Notes under the pieces: generated by a model
What the model was told of the DNA's origin: nothing
The model's database searches: none
What the model saw: the letters and a program-made list of their open reading frames with translations, nothing else
Program-made: the position numbers and the translations under genes
From: Rosenbergiella epipactidis
GTDB lineage: Bacteria; Pseudomonadota; Gammaproteobacteria; Enterobacterales; Enterobacteriaceae
Direction: 5' to 3'
Length of the DNA: 64,000 bases
Assembly (NCBI RefSeq): GCF_018494055.1
Contig: NZ_JABBFQ010000001.1
Span: 372,001 to 436,000 of the forward strand
Shown: positions 18,815 to 28,613 of the stretch, one piece after another
Layout: each line of letters begins with the position of its first letter
Numbering within the stretch: the first letter of the stretch is position 1

Positions 18815-21412
18815 TTACTTTTTAGCTTCTTGCCATTTGCCGTCAATATAGAACAGCGTCCAGTTTGTCGCTTTTCCTTCTTTTTCGGAGGAGATGTATT
18901 GTTGCTTCGTTTTACGACTGTATCTAACAAATGTTTTATTACCTTGAGGGTCCTCTGCAGGAGCTTCCGTTAGGTAAATAAACTTTTCTGGTAAACGGTC
19001 TTTAAAACGTTGGAGTTCCTCAATCAACGGCGCACGGGTTTCCCGTGATTTAGGGAAAGTATTGGCTGCCAAGAAGATACCCGAGGCACCATCGCGTAGA
19101 ACAAAGTAAGCCTCTGATTTTTCGCATTCTAATTCTGGTAACGGAACAGGATCCTCTTTCGGAGGTGCGACTTCACCATTACGTAAAATCTTCCGAGTGT
19201 TTTTACACTCTTCGTTAGTACAGGCCATATACTTGCCGAAACGTCCTAACTTCAGGTGCATTTCGCTGCCGCACTTATCACACTCGACGATTGGACCATC
19301 GTAACCTTTAATACGAAACTCGCCTTCTTCGACTTCATACCCATCACATGAGGGGTTATTACCGCAGACATGTAACTTACGTTTTTCATCAATCAGATAA
19401 CTGTCCATTGCCGTGCCACATTTAACGCAGCGACGGCGGGCACGTAAGGCATTGGTTTCGGCATCATCCCCTTCGAGAATGTTTAAGACTTCGCTCTCTG
19501 GGATAAGGTTAATAGTTTGCTTACAACGTTCTTTAGGCGGTAAGGCATAGCCCGAACACCCTAAAAAGACACCGGTAGTCGCGGTACGAATCCCCATCGC
19601 GCGTTCACAGGTTGGGCAATCGATAGAGGTCAGTACCATAGGATTAGGCTGCATCCCCCCTTCTGCCGGATCTTTCTCGGCTTGCGTGAGCTGCTGACTG
19701 AAGTCACCGAAGAAATTATCCAGCACCCCTTTCCACTCCGCCTGATCGTTTGCGACTTGGTCGAGATTATCTTCCATCCGCGCAGTGAAGTCATAGTTCA
19801 TCAACTCTTGGAAGTTTTCTTCCAAGCGGTCAGTAACGATTTCTCCCATTTTCTCAGCGTAGAAACGGCGGTTTTCGACTTGCACGTAACCACGATCTTG
19901 GATGGTCGAAATAATCGATGCGTAGGTCGATGGGCGACCAATACCCCGTTTCTCTAATTCACGAACTAAAGAAGCTTCGCTGAAGCGTGCTGGCGGCTTG
20001 GTGAATAATTGACGAGGTAAAATCTCCTGTAAATCGAGTTCGTCGCCGACCTTGACTACAGGTAAAGTCATATCTTCATCATTTTTACGTAAGGCTGGCA
20101 TCACTTTGGTCCAGCCATCAAAGCGTAAGGTACGACCTTTCGCCTTGAGTACGTATTCATCCGCTTTTACCGTTAAGGTTGTCGAATCATAACGCGCAGG
20201 TGTCATCTGACACGCAACGAATTGACGCCAAATCAGTTGATAAAGCTTACGTGCGTCAGCTTCCATATCTTTAAGCTGCTCTGCATCAACGGATACATCA
20301 GAAGGACGGATGGCTTCGTGGGCTTCTTGTGAATTTTCTTTGTTCGAATAAAGGGTCGCAGACTCAGGCAAATACTTGTCACCAAATTCAGTCTGGATGT
20401 ACTCACGTGCCATACTGATAGCGTCTTGGCTCAAGTTAGTTGAGTCAGTACGCATATAGGTAATATGCCCCCCTTCGTACAAACGTTGCGCCAACATCAT
20501 GGTTTTCTTCACGCCGTAACCAAGACGTGTGCTGGCCGCCTGTTGCAGGGTTGAGGTAATAAAGGGCGCGCTCGCTTTACTGCTCGTCGGCTTATCTTCG
20601 CGATCGAGCACCTCAAAACGTGCTTTTTGCAGTAATTTAACGGCGGCATCGGTTTCGGCTTTGTGCGTTGGACGAAAAGCGCTGTCCTGCTTGTGCGTAA
20701 CACGCATTAACAACTCATCGCCCTTGGGGGTATTGAGCTTAGTGTCGACTTCCCAATACTCTTGCGGAACGAATGCTTTAATTTCCCGCTCGCGTTCGAC
20801 CACAAGACGCACTGCTACGGACTGAACGCGTCCTGCAGAAAGTCCACGTGCAATTTTCTTCCAGAGTAAGGGAGAAACCATATAACCTACAACGCGGTCC
20901 ATAAAACGACGCGCCTGCTGGGCGTTGACGCGATCAATATTTAACTGACCTGGTTTTTCAAAGGCTTGTTGAATCGCGTTCTTAGTGATTTCGTTAAAGA
21001 CAACCCGGCTAAAGCGCTTGTCATCGCCGCCAATAATCTCTCTTAAGTGCCAAGCAATGGCTTCCCCTTCGCGGTCCAAGTCCGTTGCGAGATAGATATG
21101 GTCAGCGTCTTTTGCGAGCGCTTGCAGCTCTGCCACGACTTTCTCTTTACCTGGTAGAATCTGGTAGTTGGCTTTCCAACCATGCCAGGGATCGACACCC
21201 ATACGGTTGACCAAAGCCTCTGTGGCGTCTTTTTTCACCGCTTTAGTGCCTTTCGCTTTACTGGCAGTTCCACTTTTCTTTGTTGCCGAACCACTCGTTG
21301 GTAAGTCACGAACGTGGCCCACACTTGATTTGACAACGTAGCCACTGCCCAGATATTTATTAATCGTTTTGGCCTTTGCAGGTGACTCCACTATGACAAG
21401 TGCTTTACCCAT
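18815..21412 (-). CDS. topA: DNA topoisomerase I
   Basis: TopA relaxes negative supercoils. The product has 865 residues, as in E. coli. The N-terminal TOPRIM domain begins [21 protein letters not shown] and carries [15 protein letters not shown] (metal-binding DxD). The active-site tyrosine is in [13 protein letters not shown] (near residue 320). The C-terminus has the three Cys4 zinc ribbons, including [21 protein letters not shown] and [26 protein letters not shown]. The ATG at 21412 has a 15-base perfect palindrome about 20 bases upstream. It is flanked by cysB and sohB; E. coli yciN is not present between topA and sohB. Confidence 0.98.
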   Translation of the reverse strand: MGKALVIVESPAKAKTINKYLGSGYVVKSSVGHVRDLPTSGSATKKSGTASKAKGTKAVKKDATEALVNRMGVDPWHGWKANYQILPGKEKVVAELQALAKDADHIYLATDLDREGEAIAWHLREIIGGDDKRFSRVVFNEITKNAIQQAFEKPGQLNIDRVNAQQARRFMDRVVGYMVSPLLWKKIARGLSAGRVQSVAVRLVVEREREIKAFVPQEYWEVDTKLNTPKGDELLMRVTHKQDSAFRPTHKAETDAAVKLLQKARFEVLDREDKPTSSKASAPFITSTLQQAASTRLGYGVKKTMMLAQRLYEGGHITYMRTDSTNLSQDAISMAREYIQTEFGDKYLPESATLYSNKENSQEAHEAIRPSDVSVDAEQLKDMEADARKLYQLIWRQFVACQMTPARYDSTTLTVKADEYVLKAKGRTLRFDGWTKVMPALRKNDEDMTLPVVKVGDELDLQEILPRQLFTKPPARFSEASLVRELEKRGIGRPSTYASIISTIQDRGYVQVENRRFYAEKMGEIVTDRLEENFQELMNYDFTARMEDNLDQVANDQAEWKGVLDNFFGDFSQQLTQAEKDPAEGGMQPNPMVLTSIDCPTCERAMGIRTATTGVFLGCSGYALPPKERCKQTINLIPESEVLNILEGDDAETNALRARRRCVKCGTAMDSYLIDEKRKLHVCGNNPSCDGYEVEEGEFRIKGYDGPIVECDKCGSEMHLKLGRFGKYMACTNEECKNTRKILRNGEVAPPKEDPVPLPELECEKSEAYFVLRDGASGIFLAANTFPKSRETRAPLIEELQRFKDRLPEKFIYLTEAPAEDPQGNKTFVRYSRKTKQQYISSEKEGKATNWTLFYIDGKWQEAKK

Positions 21413-21756
21413 AAATAATCTACCTAATAGAAACGTTCAATGAACGTGAAAAAACTTTGATGGATAACATTTATTACCCGCTAAATTCTGTTACAGAATA
21501 TGTTGTATAGCACAATTGTGGCATTCTCGCGGGAAATAACCAACTGATTAAAATAATTTAATTCCCAGCTTTGTCGCAAAACCGGACCCACTAGTCTGCT
21601 GCGCTAAATCGCCACACTCTACCTGATAAAATCAGTTTCGCAACATTAATTCAAGCGGCTTGAGGCGTAAGCCTAGAAGAAAATAGAGAGGTTAATTATA
21701 TCAATAGCAACAAAAAAGCCCCTTTGAAAAGAGGCTTTGACCGATAAGCATCCATG
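21413..21756. other. topA-sohB intergenic region (no gene seen; several palindromes)
   Basis: No credible reading frame occurs here, although E. coli has yciN at this place. It does hold three perfect palindromes: ACGTTCA-A-TGAACGT (21433-21447), ATTCTGT-T-ACAGAAT (21485-21499) and CACAATTGTG (21511-21520), all in the region where topA promoters should lie, plus the sohB terminator at 21713-21738. Confidence 0.6.
21713..21738 (-). terminator. sohB terminator
   Basis: On the minus strand AAAGCCTCTTTTCAAAGGGGCTTTTTT-type hairpin (stem AAGCCTC / GGGGCTT with one G-U pair) followed by T residues, 19 bases after the sohB stop. Confidence 0.85.
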
Positions 21757-22800
21757 TTACAGAAGCGGTTTTTGACCCCGTTGCCAGAGCTTGAGGATCG
21801 CCTTTTCAACGACCGAGGCGCCACTTTGCGTAAATCGCTCCACCAGTGTTTTACGCTGCGCATAGCTGATGCTTAATAACCGGAATTGTTGCATCTTACT
21901 GATGATCAGCGCATCACTCGTCGAAATCTCATCAATAAGACCTTTCTCAAGCGCTTGTTTGCCGTACCAATGTTCTCCGGTCGCGACACTGTTGATATCT
22001 AAGCTTGGGCGCATTTGTGCCACAAAGGACTTAAACAGTTGATGGGTTTCATCCAAATCTTGACGAAATTTTTCCCGGCCCTCTTCACTGTTCTCGCCGA
22101 GCATGGTCAATGTGCGTTTGTACTGACCTGCAGTATGCAGTTCTACATCAATATCATTTTTCTTAAGTAAGCGATGGATATTGGGAATTTGCGCCACAAC
22201 ACCGATTGAACCAATAATAGAAAAAGGTGCCGCCACGATATGGTTTGCCACGCAGGCCATCATATAGCCGCCGCTAGCGGCCACCTTATCGACGACTGCC
22301 GTGAGCGTAATGCCTTGATCGCGGATACGTTGCAGTTGTGAAGCAGCGAGTCCATAACCATGTACCACACCGCCAGGACTTTCAAGTTTAAGTAAGACTT
22401 CGTCACCTGGCTTCGCAACAGACAGCACAGCAGAAACTTCTTTACGAAGCGTTTCCACTTCGTGAGCATCCATACTGCCTTTAAAATTTAATAAATAGAG
22501 AACGGGTTTAGTTGGCGTAGTGCCTGCTTTAGCCTCAGCTTTCCTTTCTTTTATACGCGCCTTCTCATTCTGTTTTTCAGTTTTACGCCATTGTTTCTGA
22601 GCGGATGGCTCCACCAGCGCAAGTTCGAGGCGTTTTTGCAGCTGTTCAAACTCTTTACCGGGTTCTCGAATCAGTAATTCACCTGGTGACTGTTTCGTTT
22701 TTCCGCGCTGATTCACAATAAAGAGCACCAGGGCCACGATAACCACCAGTACGGTCACGCTTTTAGCCAAAAATAAGCCATATTCTGCTGTAAAACCCAC
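21757..22800 (-). CDS. sohB: SohB, inner-membrane S49-family peptidase
   Basis: SohB is a signal-peptide-peptidase-like serine protease facing the periplasm; its overproduction suppresses loss of HtrA/DegP in E. coli. The 347 residues (E. coli 349) have an N-terminal membrane helix (FLAKSVTVLVVIVALVLFIVN), the domain FKGSMDAHEVETLRKEV, the catalytic serine in DKVAASGGYMMAC, and the lysine in GQYKRTLTMLGEN. The start is GTG at 22800 with GAGGAG seven bases upstream; the overlapping ATG one base away is out of frame. It is divergent from yciK. Confidence 0.95.
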   Translation of the reverse strand: MGFTAEYGLFLAKSVTVLVVIVALVLFIVNQRGKTKQSPGELLIREPGKEFEQLQKRLELALVEPSAQKQWRKTEKQNEKARIKERKAEAKAGTTPTKPVLYLLNFKGSMDAHEVETLRKEVSAVLSVAKPGDEVLLKLESPGGVVHGYGLAASQLQRIRDQGITLTAVVDKVAASGGYMMACVANHIVAAPFSIIGSIGVVAQIPNIHRLLKKNDIDVELHTAGQYKRTLTMLGENSEEGREKFRQDLDETHQLFKSFVAQMRPSLDINSVATGEHWYGKQALEKGLIDEISTSDALIISKMQQFRLLSISYAQRKTLVERFTQSGASVVEKAILKLWQRGQKPLL

Positions 22801-22937
22801 ATTAATCTCCTCTGGGGGTAAGTGACGGTAAAATTAAATTTTTTGTAATAATCTGTCGTGGTTCATCATCACCTATAATTGTAACATAGCCGTCAAAACG
22901 GCATAACCGCTCATCTCTACTGCTTAAGGAAAACGCT

Positions 22938-23699
22938 ATGCAATATCAAGCACCCATCGATCTTCTTAAAAATCGAACAATTGTTGTGACCGGTGCAACC
23001 GATGGAATTGGACATGAAGCGGCGCTGACTTATGCCCGACATGGCGCTCGACTTATCCTTCTTGGCCGCAATCAACAGAAGCTTGACCACGTCGGTGCCG
23101 AGATCCACCATAAGTTTGGTAAATTTCCCTCGCTGTTTAAGATAGATTTTGCTACCGCTAAACCCGAAGATTATCACGAGTTAGCACAGCACATTGCGCT
23201 GGTAGCACCGACCTTGGACGGTGTCCTACATAACGCCGGTATGCTGGGTAAAATCATGCCCTTGATTGAGACGCCTGCAACGCTTTGGAAACAAGTCATG
23301 ATGGTCAATCTCGACGCCGTTTTTTATCTTACCCAAGCCCTTATGCCTCTATTACATAATGCAGAACAGGCATCGCTTATCTTCACCACCTCAAGTGTTG
23401 GCCGCCAAGGCCGTGAAGGCTGGGGAGCTTATGCGATGTCGAAATTTGCGACCGAGGGTATGATGCAGGTGCTAGCCGAAGAACTGGCCAACACAAAAGT
23501 GCGGGTCAACTGCATCAATCCGGGGGGGACCCGCACCCAGATGCGGGCAAGTGCTTACCCGAGCGAAGACAGTATGAAGTTAAAAACGCCAAGTGACATC
23601 ATGCCATTGTATTTATGGTTAATGGGCGATGATAGCCTCACGACTCACGGTCAAAGCCTTGATGCGCAACCTGGTCGTAAAGCAGGACCTGCAGTGTAA
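22938..23699 (+). CDS. yciK: YciK, short-chain dehydrogenase of unknown substrate
   Basis: A 253-residue cytosolic short-chain dehydrogenase/reductase. The nucleotide-binding motif VVTGATDGIGHEAALTYARHGARLILLGRN is near residue 16, NAG is in LHNAGMLG, and the catalytic serine and YxxxK are in TTSSVGRQGREGWGAYAMSKFATEG. E. coli YciK has 252 residues and no firmly assigned substrate. In E. coli it is followed by btuR (cobalamin adenosyltransferase) and rluB; here a DsbA-like gene and a tRNA-Asn locus intervene and btuR is absent. Confidence 0.94.
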   Translation: MQYQAPIDLLKNRTIVVTGATDGIGHEAALTYARHGARLILLGRNQQKLDHVGAEIHHKFGKFPSLFKIDFATAKPEDYHELAQHIALVAPTLDGVLHNAGMLGKIMPLIETPATLWKQVMMVNLDAVFYLTQALMPLLHNAEQASLIFTTSSVGRQGREGWGAYAMSKFATEGMMQVLAEELANTKVRVNCINPGGTRTQMRASAYPSEDSMKLKTPSDIMPLYLWLMGDDSLTTHGQSLDAQPGRKAGPAV

Positions 23700-23776
23700 T
23701 TGCTCTGCTGACTGGAAAAGTTGACTTATCTTTGCCACGCTTGATCTATTGACGATCACTCTTTCAAGGTAAGTCT

Positions 23777-24355
23777 ATGACCACAACACTGTTTCGCCAT
23801 AGCGAGCAAAGCCTGACATGGGGTAAGGGCGAGTTAGTTTTCGAAGTCTTTCTCGAACCGACCTGCCCCTTTTCTGTGCTAACGTTTAATAAACTGCCTG
23901 CGCTGCTTAACGCGGCTGGGCCGGAACAGCTTCAAATCAAAATCCGCCTCCAGTCGCAGCCTTGGCATATGTTTTCAGGAATAATAGTTCGCTACATTCT
24001 CGCCGCCTCGACACTCAATCAGGGTCAGTCCGCAGTGAAGAACGTTATGCAAAGCGTGGCCGATCACCGTGAAGAGTTCGAGTTTATCGATCATTGTCGA
24101 GGCCCAAATCTACATACCACGCCCGAACAGCTGCTTCAGCGTTTAGTGTCATATAGCGGTGTAGATGTTCGAGAAATTTTCGACCAAACCTCTCTCCAAG
24201 ATTTAGTAAAACGTCAGGCAAAGTACGCGCGACAAAACGGTATCCACGTCTCACCCAGCTTTATGGTCAATGGCTTGTTACACCCGGAGATCAGTAGTCA
24301 AGATTCCGTCGAAGAGTGGTTGGAAAAATTAGGGCTAGGTCAATTTAATCAGTAA
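23777..24355 (+). CDS. DsbA-like thioredoxin-fold protein, cytosolic, single cysteine motif
   Basis: The 192-residue product looks like a DSBA/thioredoxin-like protein of the 'thioredoxin_4' type. Near the N-terminus it has VFEVFLEPTCPFSVLTFNKLP, placing one cysteine in a T-C-P-F-S motif instead of CxxC, and near the C-terminus NGIHVSPSFMVNGLLHPEISS with the cis-proline segment (VSPSF) and the VNG typical of the fold. No signal peptide is visible, so it should be cytoplasmic. A second cysteine (DHCRGP) lies mid-protein. The exact family and role are not known to me. AAGGTAAG precedes the ATG. It lies between yciK and tRNA-Asn, where E. coli has other genes. Confidence 0.7.
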   Translation: MTTTLFRHSEQSLTWGKGELVFEVFLEPTCPFSVLTFNKLPALLNAAGPEQLQIKIRLQSQPWHMFSGIIVRYILAASTLNQGQSAVKNVMQSVADHREEFEFIDHCRGPNLHTTPEQLLQRLVSYSGVDVREIFDQTSLQDLVKRQAKYARQNGIHVSPSFMVNGLLHPEISSQDSVEEWLEKLGLGQFNQ

Positions 24356-24422
24356 GTTAACCTACTTTTTAAACAAATTGCCGTTTTATCACTCGATCAG
24401 CGATGAGCTGGCAATTTTGGCT

Positions 24423-24451
24423 TTGACATTGCTTCGCTGTATCGTTAGGAT
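24423..24451 (+). promoter_or_regulatory. Promoter of tRNA-Asn
   Basis: TTGACA (24423-24428), 17-base spacer, TAGGAT (24446-24451), then a GC-rich discriminator TCGCCGCG, as in stringently controlled tRNA promoters. The mature tRNA begins about 18 bases after the -10. Confidence 0.75.
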
Positions 24452-24469
24452 TCGCCGCGTTAACACAAT

Positions 24470-24545
24470 TCCTCTGTAGTTCAGTCGGTAGAACGGCGGA
24501 CTGTTAATCCGTATGTCACTGGTTCGAGTCCAGTCAGAGGAGCCA
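24470..24545 (+). tRNA. asn tRNA: tRNA-Asn (anticodon GTT)
   Basis: The 76-base gene folds as a standard cloverleaf: acceptor TCCTCTG / CAGAGGA, D-loop AGTTCAGTCGGTAGA, anticodon stem-loop with GTT (GGACTGTTAATCC), T-arm CTGGTTCGAGTCCAG, discriminator G and encoded CCA. It appears identical to E. coli tRNA-Asn. It is a classical attachment site for P4-type integrases, and a decayed integrase follows within 180 bases. Confidence 0.98.
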
Positions 24546-24553
24546 ATTTAAAG

Positions 24554-24586
24554 AAACCAGATGTCTACTGACGCCTGGTTTTTTAC
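24554..24586 (+). terminator. tRNA-Asn terminator
   Basis: AAACCAG (24554-24560) pairs with CTGGTTT (24575-24581) around a 14-base loop, followed by TTTTT, starting nine bases past the tRNA CCA. Confidence 0.75.
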
Positions 24587-24722
24587 TTTAAATCAATTAG
24601 TTAACCCTTCAAGCTTGTCTACTCGCGTCTATTAAAAAATACTCGAAGCTACACCCTCGTACTGGTAAAAATGCTGGTAAAGCTGGTTCGATTATTTTTG
24701 CCAGCAAGAAAGGTAAACCGTC

Positions 24723-25776
24723 ATGCCACTTACTGATACTAAAGTAAAAAATGGTTCGGCCTCTACCCTGCCGTTTCTTTGGCAGACGCAAGACAACGCC
24801 GCGATGAAGCCAAATAACTTTTAGCGTCGCAGTGGATCCCAGCGCTAAAAAACAGGCTGAAAACAAATATGTTCAGGAAAAGCGTAACGATACCCGCGCT
24901 TTTAAAAGCGTTGTCAAAAGCTGGTTTGTAACCAAAATAACCTAATCCAAAGATTATCAGCGCTCAGTCTGGACTCGTCTTGAAACTTACCTGTTTCCAG
25001 ATATCGGCAACAAGGATATCGGTGAGTTAGATACAGGTGGTCTGTTGGTTCCAATCAAGAAGATTGAAACACTCGGTTATCTTGAAATCGCTATACGGGT
25101 AAAACAGTACGCTACTGCTATCCTTCGATACGCTGTCCAGCAAAAGGTCATCCGCTTCAATGCTGCCTATGATCTGGAAAGTGCTGTACAGAAGCCACTG
25201 ACAGAGCATAGGCCTGTAATTGAACTGGAAGAAATACCAGTACTTCTGGAAGGTATTGAGGATATCAGGGACGTAGCAGACTGACGTTACTGGCGATCAA
25301 GCTCAATCTCCTGACGTTTGTGCGTTCCAGTGAACTACGGTTCGCCAGATGGTCAGAAATCGATTTCAAAAGTGCCTTGTGGGTTATCCCAGAACAACGT
25401 GAAGTAATAGAAGAGATAAAACGTTCAGGCCGTGGTACTAAAATGCGTAGGAAGCATTATGTTCCCTTATGCAATCAGGCACTGGCAATTTTTGAAGAGC
25501 TAAAAAACCTCAGCTATGACGTGAGTGGTAATAACGGTTTTATCTTTACGGGTTGTTATGACGCGATGAAGCCAATTAGTGAAAACACCATCGACAAGGC
25601 GCTACGTAAAATGGGCTATGACACCAAAACCGCCCTGTGCGGTCATGGTTTTCTTACCCTTGCTTGTAGGGCTCTGATTGAATCAGGTATCTGGTTAGAA
25701 GATGTGGTTAAACTTCAAATGAGCCATATCGAAAAAATAATGTCTGTGCCGCCTACACGCATAAAGCGATAATCAT
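24723..25776 (+). pseudogene. Decayed P4-type tyrosine integrase
   Basis: Fragments in three frames together resemble a P4-family site-specific integrase. MPLTDTKVKN (24723) is the typical N-terminus. After a large deletion, YPAVSLADARQRRDEAK (from about 24771) and VDPSAKKQAE continue the arm-binding domain. Stops and frameshifts interrupt it near 24821 and 24940. ELDTGGLLVPIKKIETLGYLEIA (from about 25025) and SSELRFARWSEIDFKSALWVIP (from 25323) are core and catalytic regions with the first catalytic arginine. The HxxR box reads HGFLTLA, so the second arginine is lost, and AYTHKA near 25755 is out of frame. It cannot make an active enzyme. Confidence 0.9.
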
Positions 25777-26074
25777 CTCAGTTCCTCAAACGGCTCCGTC
25801 AAAGTCGATTACGAGAGCCCGTCACAATTTAGTCGAGAGTACAGTCGCCTGTAAGCAACCTCGCCCAAGAAAGATATTTTGTTATTACGCGGTAGTGCTA
25901 ATCAGGCAGAGAGATAATCCACGCCATGGGGATGACGCTAGAGGCGACTCCCTATTCTAGGCTGGCACTAGCTCACTCTTAATGTCTATGTGACAGATTT
26001 TGTTAAAAATCTGCGAAGACCGCGACACGGTGTTACCCTTGCCGCTTAGCCAATAGAAAAAAGGTCGCGGTTGT
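25777..26074 (+). other. Integrase remnant to acid phosphatase: spacer with inverted repeats
   Basis: No gene is seen. The last 80 bases, the presumed leader of the phosphatase, hold CAGATTTT-GTTA-AAAATCTG (25994-26013), an 8-bp perfect hairpin, and ACCGCGAC (26019-26026), complementary to GTCGCGGT (26064-26071), which lies right before the ATG. No clean copy of the tRNA-Asn 3' end (attR) was found. Confidence 0.5.
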
Positions 26075-27358
26075 ATGCCCTGCTCTCTCATTAAAAATGC
26101 GTTGATTATCGGCTGTATTGGATTGTTAGGCTATACGTCACTAAGTGACGCTGCGTCGCACTTCGTACTCGATAAAGTCGTTGTGGTCGCTCGCCACGGC
26201 GTTCGTTCACCCACCGATGATCACGACTATACCGCACTCACCGGTCAGCACTGGCCAAAGTGGAGTGTTCCCGCCGGTCATCTGACCGGCCATGGCTATG
26301 CAGGAATGGTACAGCAGGGTAAATTTTTTGCTGAACAGTGGCAACATTGGGGATTAACACTCCCTCTCCACCAAGGTTGCCCCGCCCGGCAGAGTGTCAG
26401 CGTATGGACGGCTCCCGCTCAGCGCACCCAGGCCACAGGCAGCGCCCTACTTGATGGATTGTTCCCCGGATGTGGCATACCCATAGCGCACACACACGCT
26501 ACAGCCGACCCACTGTTTGATGCGAGTAAGATGGCACTAATGCCCCCTAATACAGCCTTAATCCTAGATCAAATTCAGGCGAGAATGGCAGCAAAAGCCC
26601 CCTTGACCGAGCACTATCGTGCCGCAGTGGCGTTGTTCCGCCAGGCGATATGCGCCCCACACTCGGCAAGCTGTGCGTTTTTGGATAACCCATGGGACGT
26701 GACTTTCACAGATAACGGTCAACCCAAGTTAGTGGGCCCGGTGGCGCACGCAGCATCGATGGCAGAGACTATTAGGCTTGCTTACAGCGAAAACCTCCCC
26801 CTTTCTGAAGTGGCTTTTGGCCACGTACGCCAGGCTAAAGATGTTGGCGCATTAATGGCATTGCACGCAGCGAAATATGACCTAGTCAGCGATACCCCTG
26901 AATACGCTAGACAAGGTGGCTCGCTGCTGATGACACAAATTCTCGATGCCTTGACAGATACTGCTTCCCGCTACGCTTCGCGTTCAGCCAGCCCGATTGT
27001 TCTCTTCGTCGGTCACGATACTAATATCGCGCAATTACAAACCATGCTCGGATTCAATTGGCAGCTAGCAGAATATCCTCGTAACGATATTCCCCCTGGC
27101 GGTAGTTTAGTTTTTTTACGCTTTCATGACGCGACAACGGGTAAGCAGTTTATTCAGCTAAGTTTTATGACAAGAAGTCTAGATCAATGGCGCGCATTAA
27201 CGCCCTTATCATTGCAGGTTCCAATGCTGGAAGCCGATGACTTTCATAAAGGCTGTTTTCGTAGTGACGACAAAACCCTCTGCCCACTTTCACCTTTTGT
27301 TCGTCAAGCTCGCCAACAAATTAAGGTTCAGGATAAAGGCCTCATTCTTTTTCAGTAA
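26075..27358 (+). CDS. Periplasmic histidine acid phosphatase (AppA/Agp-like)
   Basis: A two-domain histidine acid phosphatase, of the family that includes E. coli AppA (phytase) and Agp (glucose-1-phosphatase). The 427 residues have a signal peptide (LIKNALIIGCIGLLGYTSLSDAAS), the catalytic nucleophile motif VVVARHGVRSPT (near residue 40), the proton-donor motif FVGHDTNIAQL (near residue 312), and segments LTGHGYAGM, WTAPAQRTQATG and DIPPGGSLVFLRF in the usual order. It lies between the integrase remnant and rluB, a place where E. coli has no such gene. Whether it prefers phytate, glucose-1-phosphate or other substrates cannot be read from sequence alone. AAGG lies about ten bases before the ATG. 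Confidence 0.88.
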   Translation: MPCSLIKNALIIGCIGLLGYTSLSDAASHFVLDKVVVVARHGVRSPTDDHDYTALTGQHWPKWSVPAGHLTGHGYAGMVQQGKFFAEQWQHWGLTLPLHQGCPARQSVSVWTAPAQRTQATGSALLDGLFPGCGIPIAHTHATADPLFDASKMALMPPNTALILDQIQARMAAKAPLTEHYRAAVALFRQAICAPHSASCAFLDNPWDVTFTDNGQPKLVGPVAHAASMAETIRLAYSENLPLSEVAFGHVRQAKDVGALMALHAAKYDLVSDTPEYARQGGSLLMTQILDALTDTASRYASRSASPIVLFVGHDTNIAQLQTMLGFNWQLAEYPRNDIPPGGSLVFLRFHDATTGKQFIQLSFMTRSLDQWRALTPLSLQVPMLEADDFHKGCFRSDDKTLCPLSPFVRQARQQIKVQDKGLILFQ

Positions 27359-27381
27359 TAAAAAAGGCCCTTTCGGGCCTC
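27359..27381 (-). terminator. Terminator between acid phosphatase and rluB
   Basis: GAGGCCCGAAAGGGCCTTTTTT on the minus strand (AGGCCC-GAAA-GGGCCT stem with GAAA loop) follows the rluB stop; the phosphatase is convergent and may share it. Confidence 0.85.
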
Positions 27382-27383
27382 AA

Positions 27384-28334
27384 TTACTTAGTTTGTTGAC
27401 GCTTAGAGCTCGGTCTCGGTTTCGGTTTAGCCGTTGCCAAAGCAGGCTTTGCCTTCTGACTGGTTTCGCCCCGAGTCGCTTGCCGACGCGTGTTACCTGA
27501 AACTTGGTTGTGACGTTTCACGGCACGACGAATTTGATTCGCTTTGGTGCGACGACGATCTTTCTCAACCGGCAGTTTAGAGACAGTCTCTTCACTCATC
27601 CCCACCAGCTCACGAAGGTAGTTCACCGCGGTAAGATCCATCTCGGTATAGCCACCACGAGGCAGACCTTTAGGAAGATGAATATCGCCATAGCGTACAC
27701 GCATTAAGCGGCTGACTTGCACACCTACCGCTTCCCAAAGACGACGAACCTCGCGGTTACGGCCTTCGGTTAGGGTTACGTTATACCACTGGTTGATCCC
27801 TTCACCGCCGCCGAATTTCAACGTTTTGAAGGCTGCCGGACCATCTTCAAGTTGCACACCAAGGCTTAGTTGACGGATCTTATCGTCGTCCACTTGCCCA
27901 AAGACCCGCACTGCATATTCACGTTCAACTTCACGACTTGGATGCATTAGGCGGTTAGCTAACTCACCATCGGTGGTGAACAGCAGTAAACCACAGGTGT
28001 TCACATCAAGACGGCCAACGGCTATCCAGCGTGCGCCGTGTAATTTAGGCAGGCGATCGAAAACGGTCGGGCGTCCCTCAGGATCGTTACGGGTACACAG
28101 CTCGCCTTCTGGCTTGTAGTACGCAAGGACACGACACACCTCGCTTTCCGACGCAATGACCGCCACTTGACGGCCATCAATACGAATCTTGGTTGCATTA
28201 GAGGGTTCGACCCTGTCCCCGAGCGTGGCAATTTTGCCATCAACACTCACGCGACCTGCCGCGATCATGGTTTCGATTTCGCGACGTGAACCGTGTCCCG
28301 CTCGCGCTAAAACTTTCTGTAGCTTCTCACTCAT
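27384..28334 (-). CDS. rluB: 23S rRNA pseudouridine(2605) synthase
   Basis: RluB converts U2605 of 23S rRNA to pseudouridine. The 316 residues begin with an S4 RNA-binding domain ([40 protein letters not shown]), followed by the catalytic domain with [38 protein letters not shown], which holds the catalytic aspartate in GRLD. Then comes [28 protein letters not shown]. The tail after about residue 240 is lysine- and arginine-rich and low in complexity, as is usual in RluB. It lies in the E. coli context (yciK side, then yciO-trpH). Confidence 0.96.
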   Translation of the reverse strand: MSEKLQKVLARAGHGSRREIETMIAAGRVSVDGKIATLGDRVEPSNATKIRIDGRQVAVIASESEVCRVLAYYKPEGELCTRNDPEGRPTVFDRLPKLHGARWIAVGRLDVNTCGLLLFTTDGELANRLMHPSREVEREYAVRVFGQVDDDKIRQLSLGVQLEDGPAAFKTLKFGGGEGINQWYNVTLTEGRNREVRRLWEAVGVQVSRLMRVRYGDIHLPKGLPRGGYTEMDLTAVNYLRELVGMSEETVSKLPVEKDRRRTKANQIRRAVKRHNQVSGNTRRQATRGETSQKAKPALATAKPKPRPSSKRQQTK

Positions 28335-28613
28335 AACTGCCTCGCTGTCGCCTTCCCAGGCATCAGTTTATAAATTCGTTTAAAATCAATAATTTAAGTT
28401 ATTCTCCATTGCCATTATACAGGATGGCTAATGGGATGTAACGCCTTTTATCGCGAAGATTGCGGGATTTCCTTTACGGGGAATTCGCTGGACTCTATTC
28501 ATTCGCTGACTTAACCTTTGGTCGTCATCAACCTCGCAAATGAGAAGCGTCACTTATTCATTGTTGAGGTCAACACATCAACCTCTGGATTTATGTTTAT
28601 AACGGAGTTACCC

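Noticed and set aside
25832..25851. GTCGAGAGTACAGTCGCCTG as a possible attR copy of the tRNA-Asn 3' end
   Set aside because: It resembles CGAGTCCAGTCAGAGG only with gaps and mismatches; such similarity is expected by chance.
25985..26005. CTGTCACATAGACATTA on the minus strand as a PhoB box for the acid phosphatase
   Set aside because: Only one half-site matches the Pho box, and its orientation does not fit the downstream gene.
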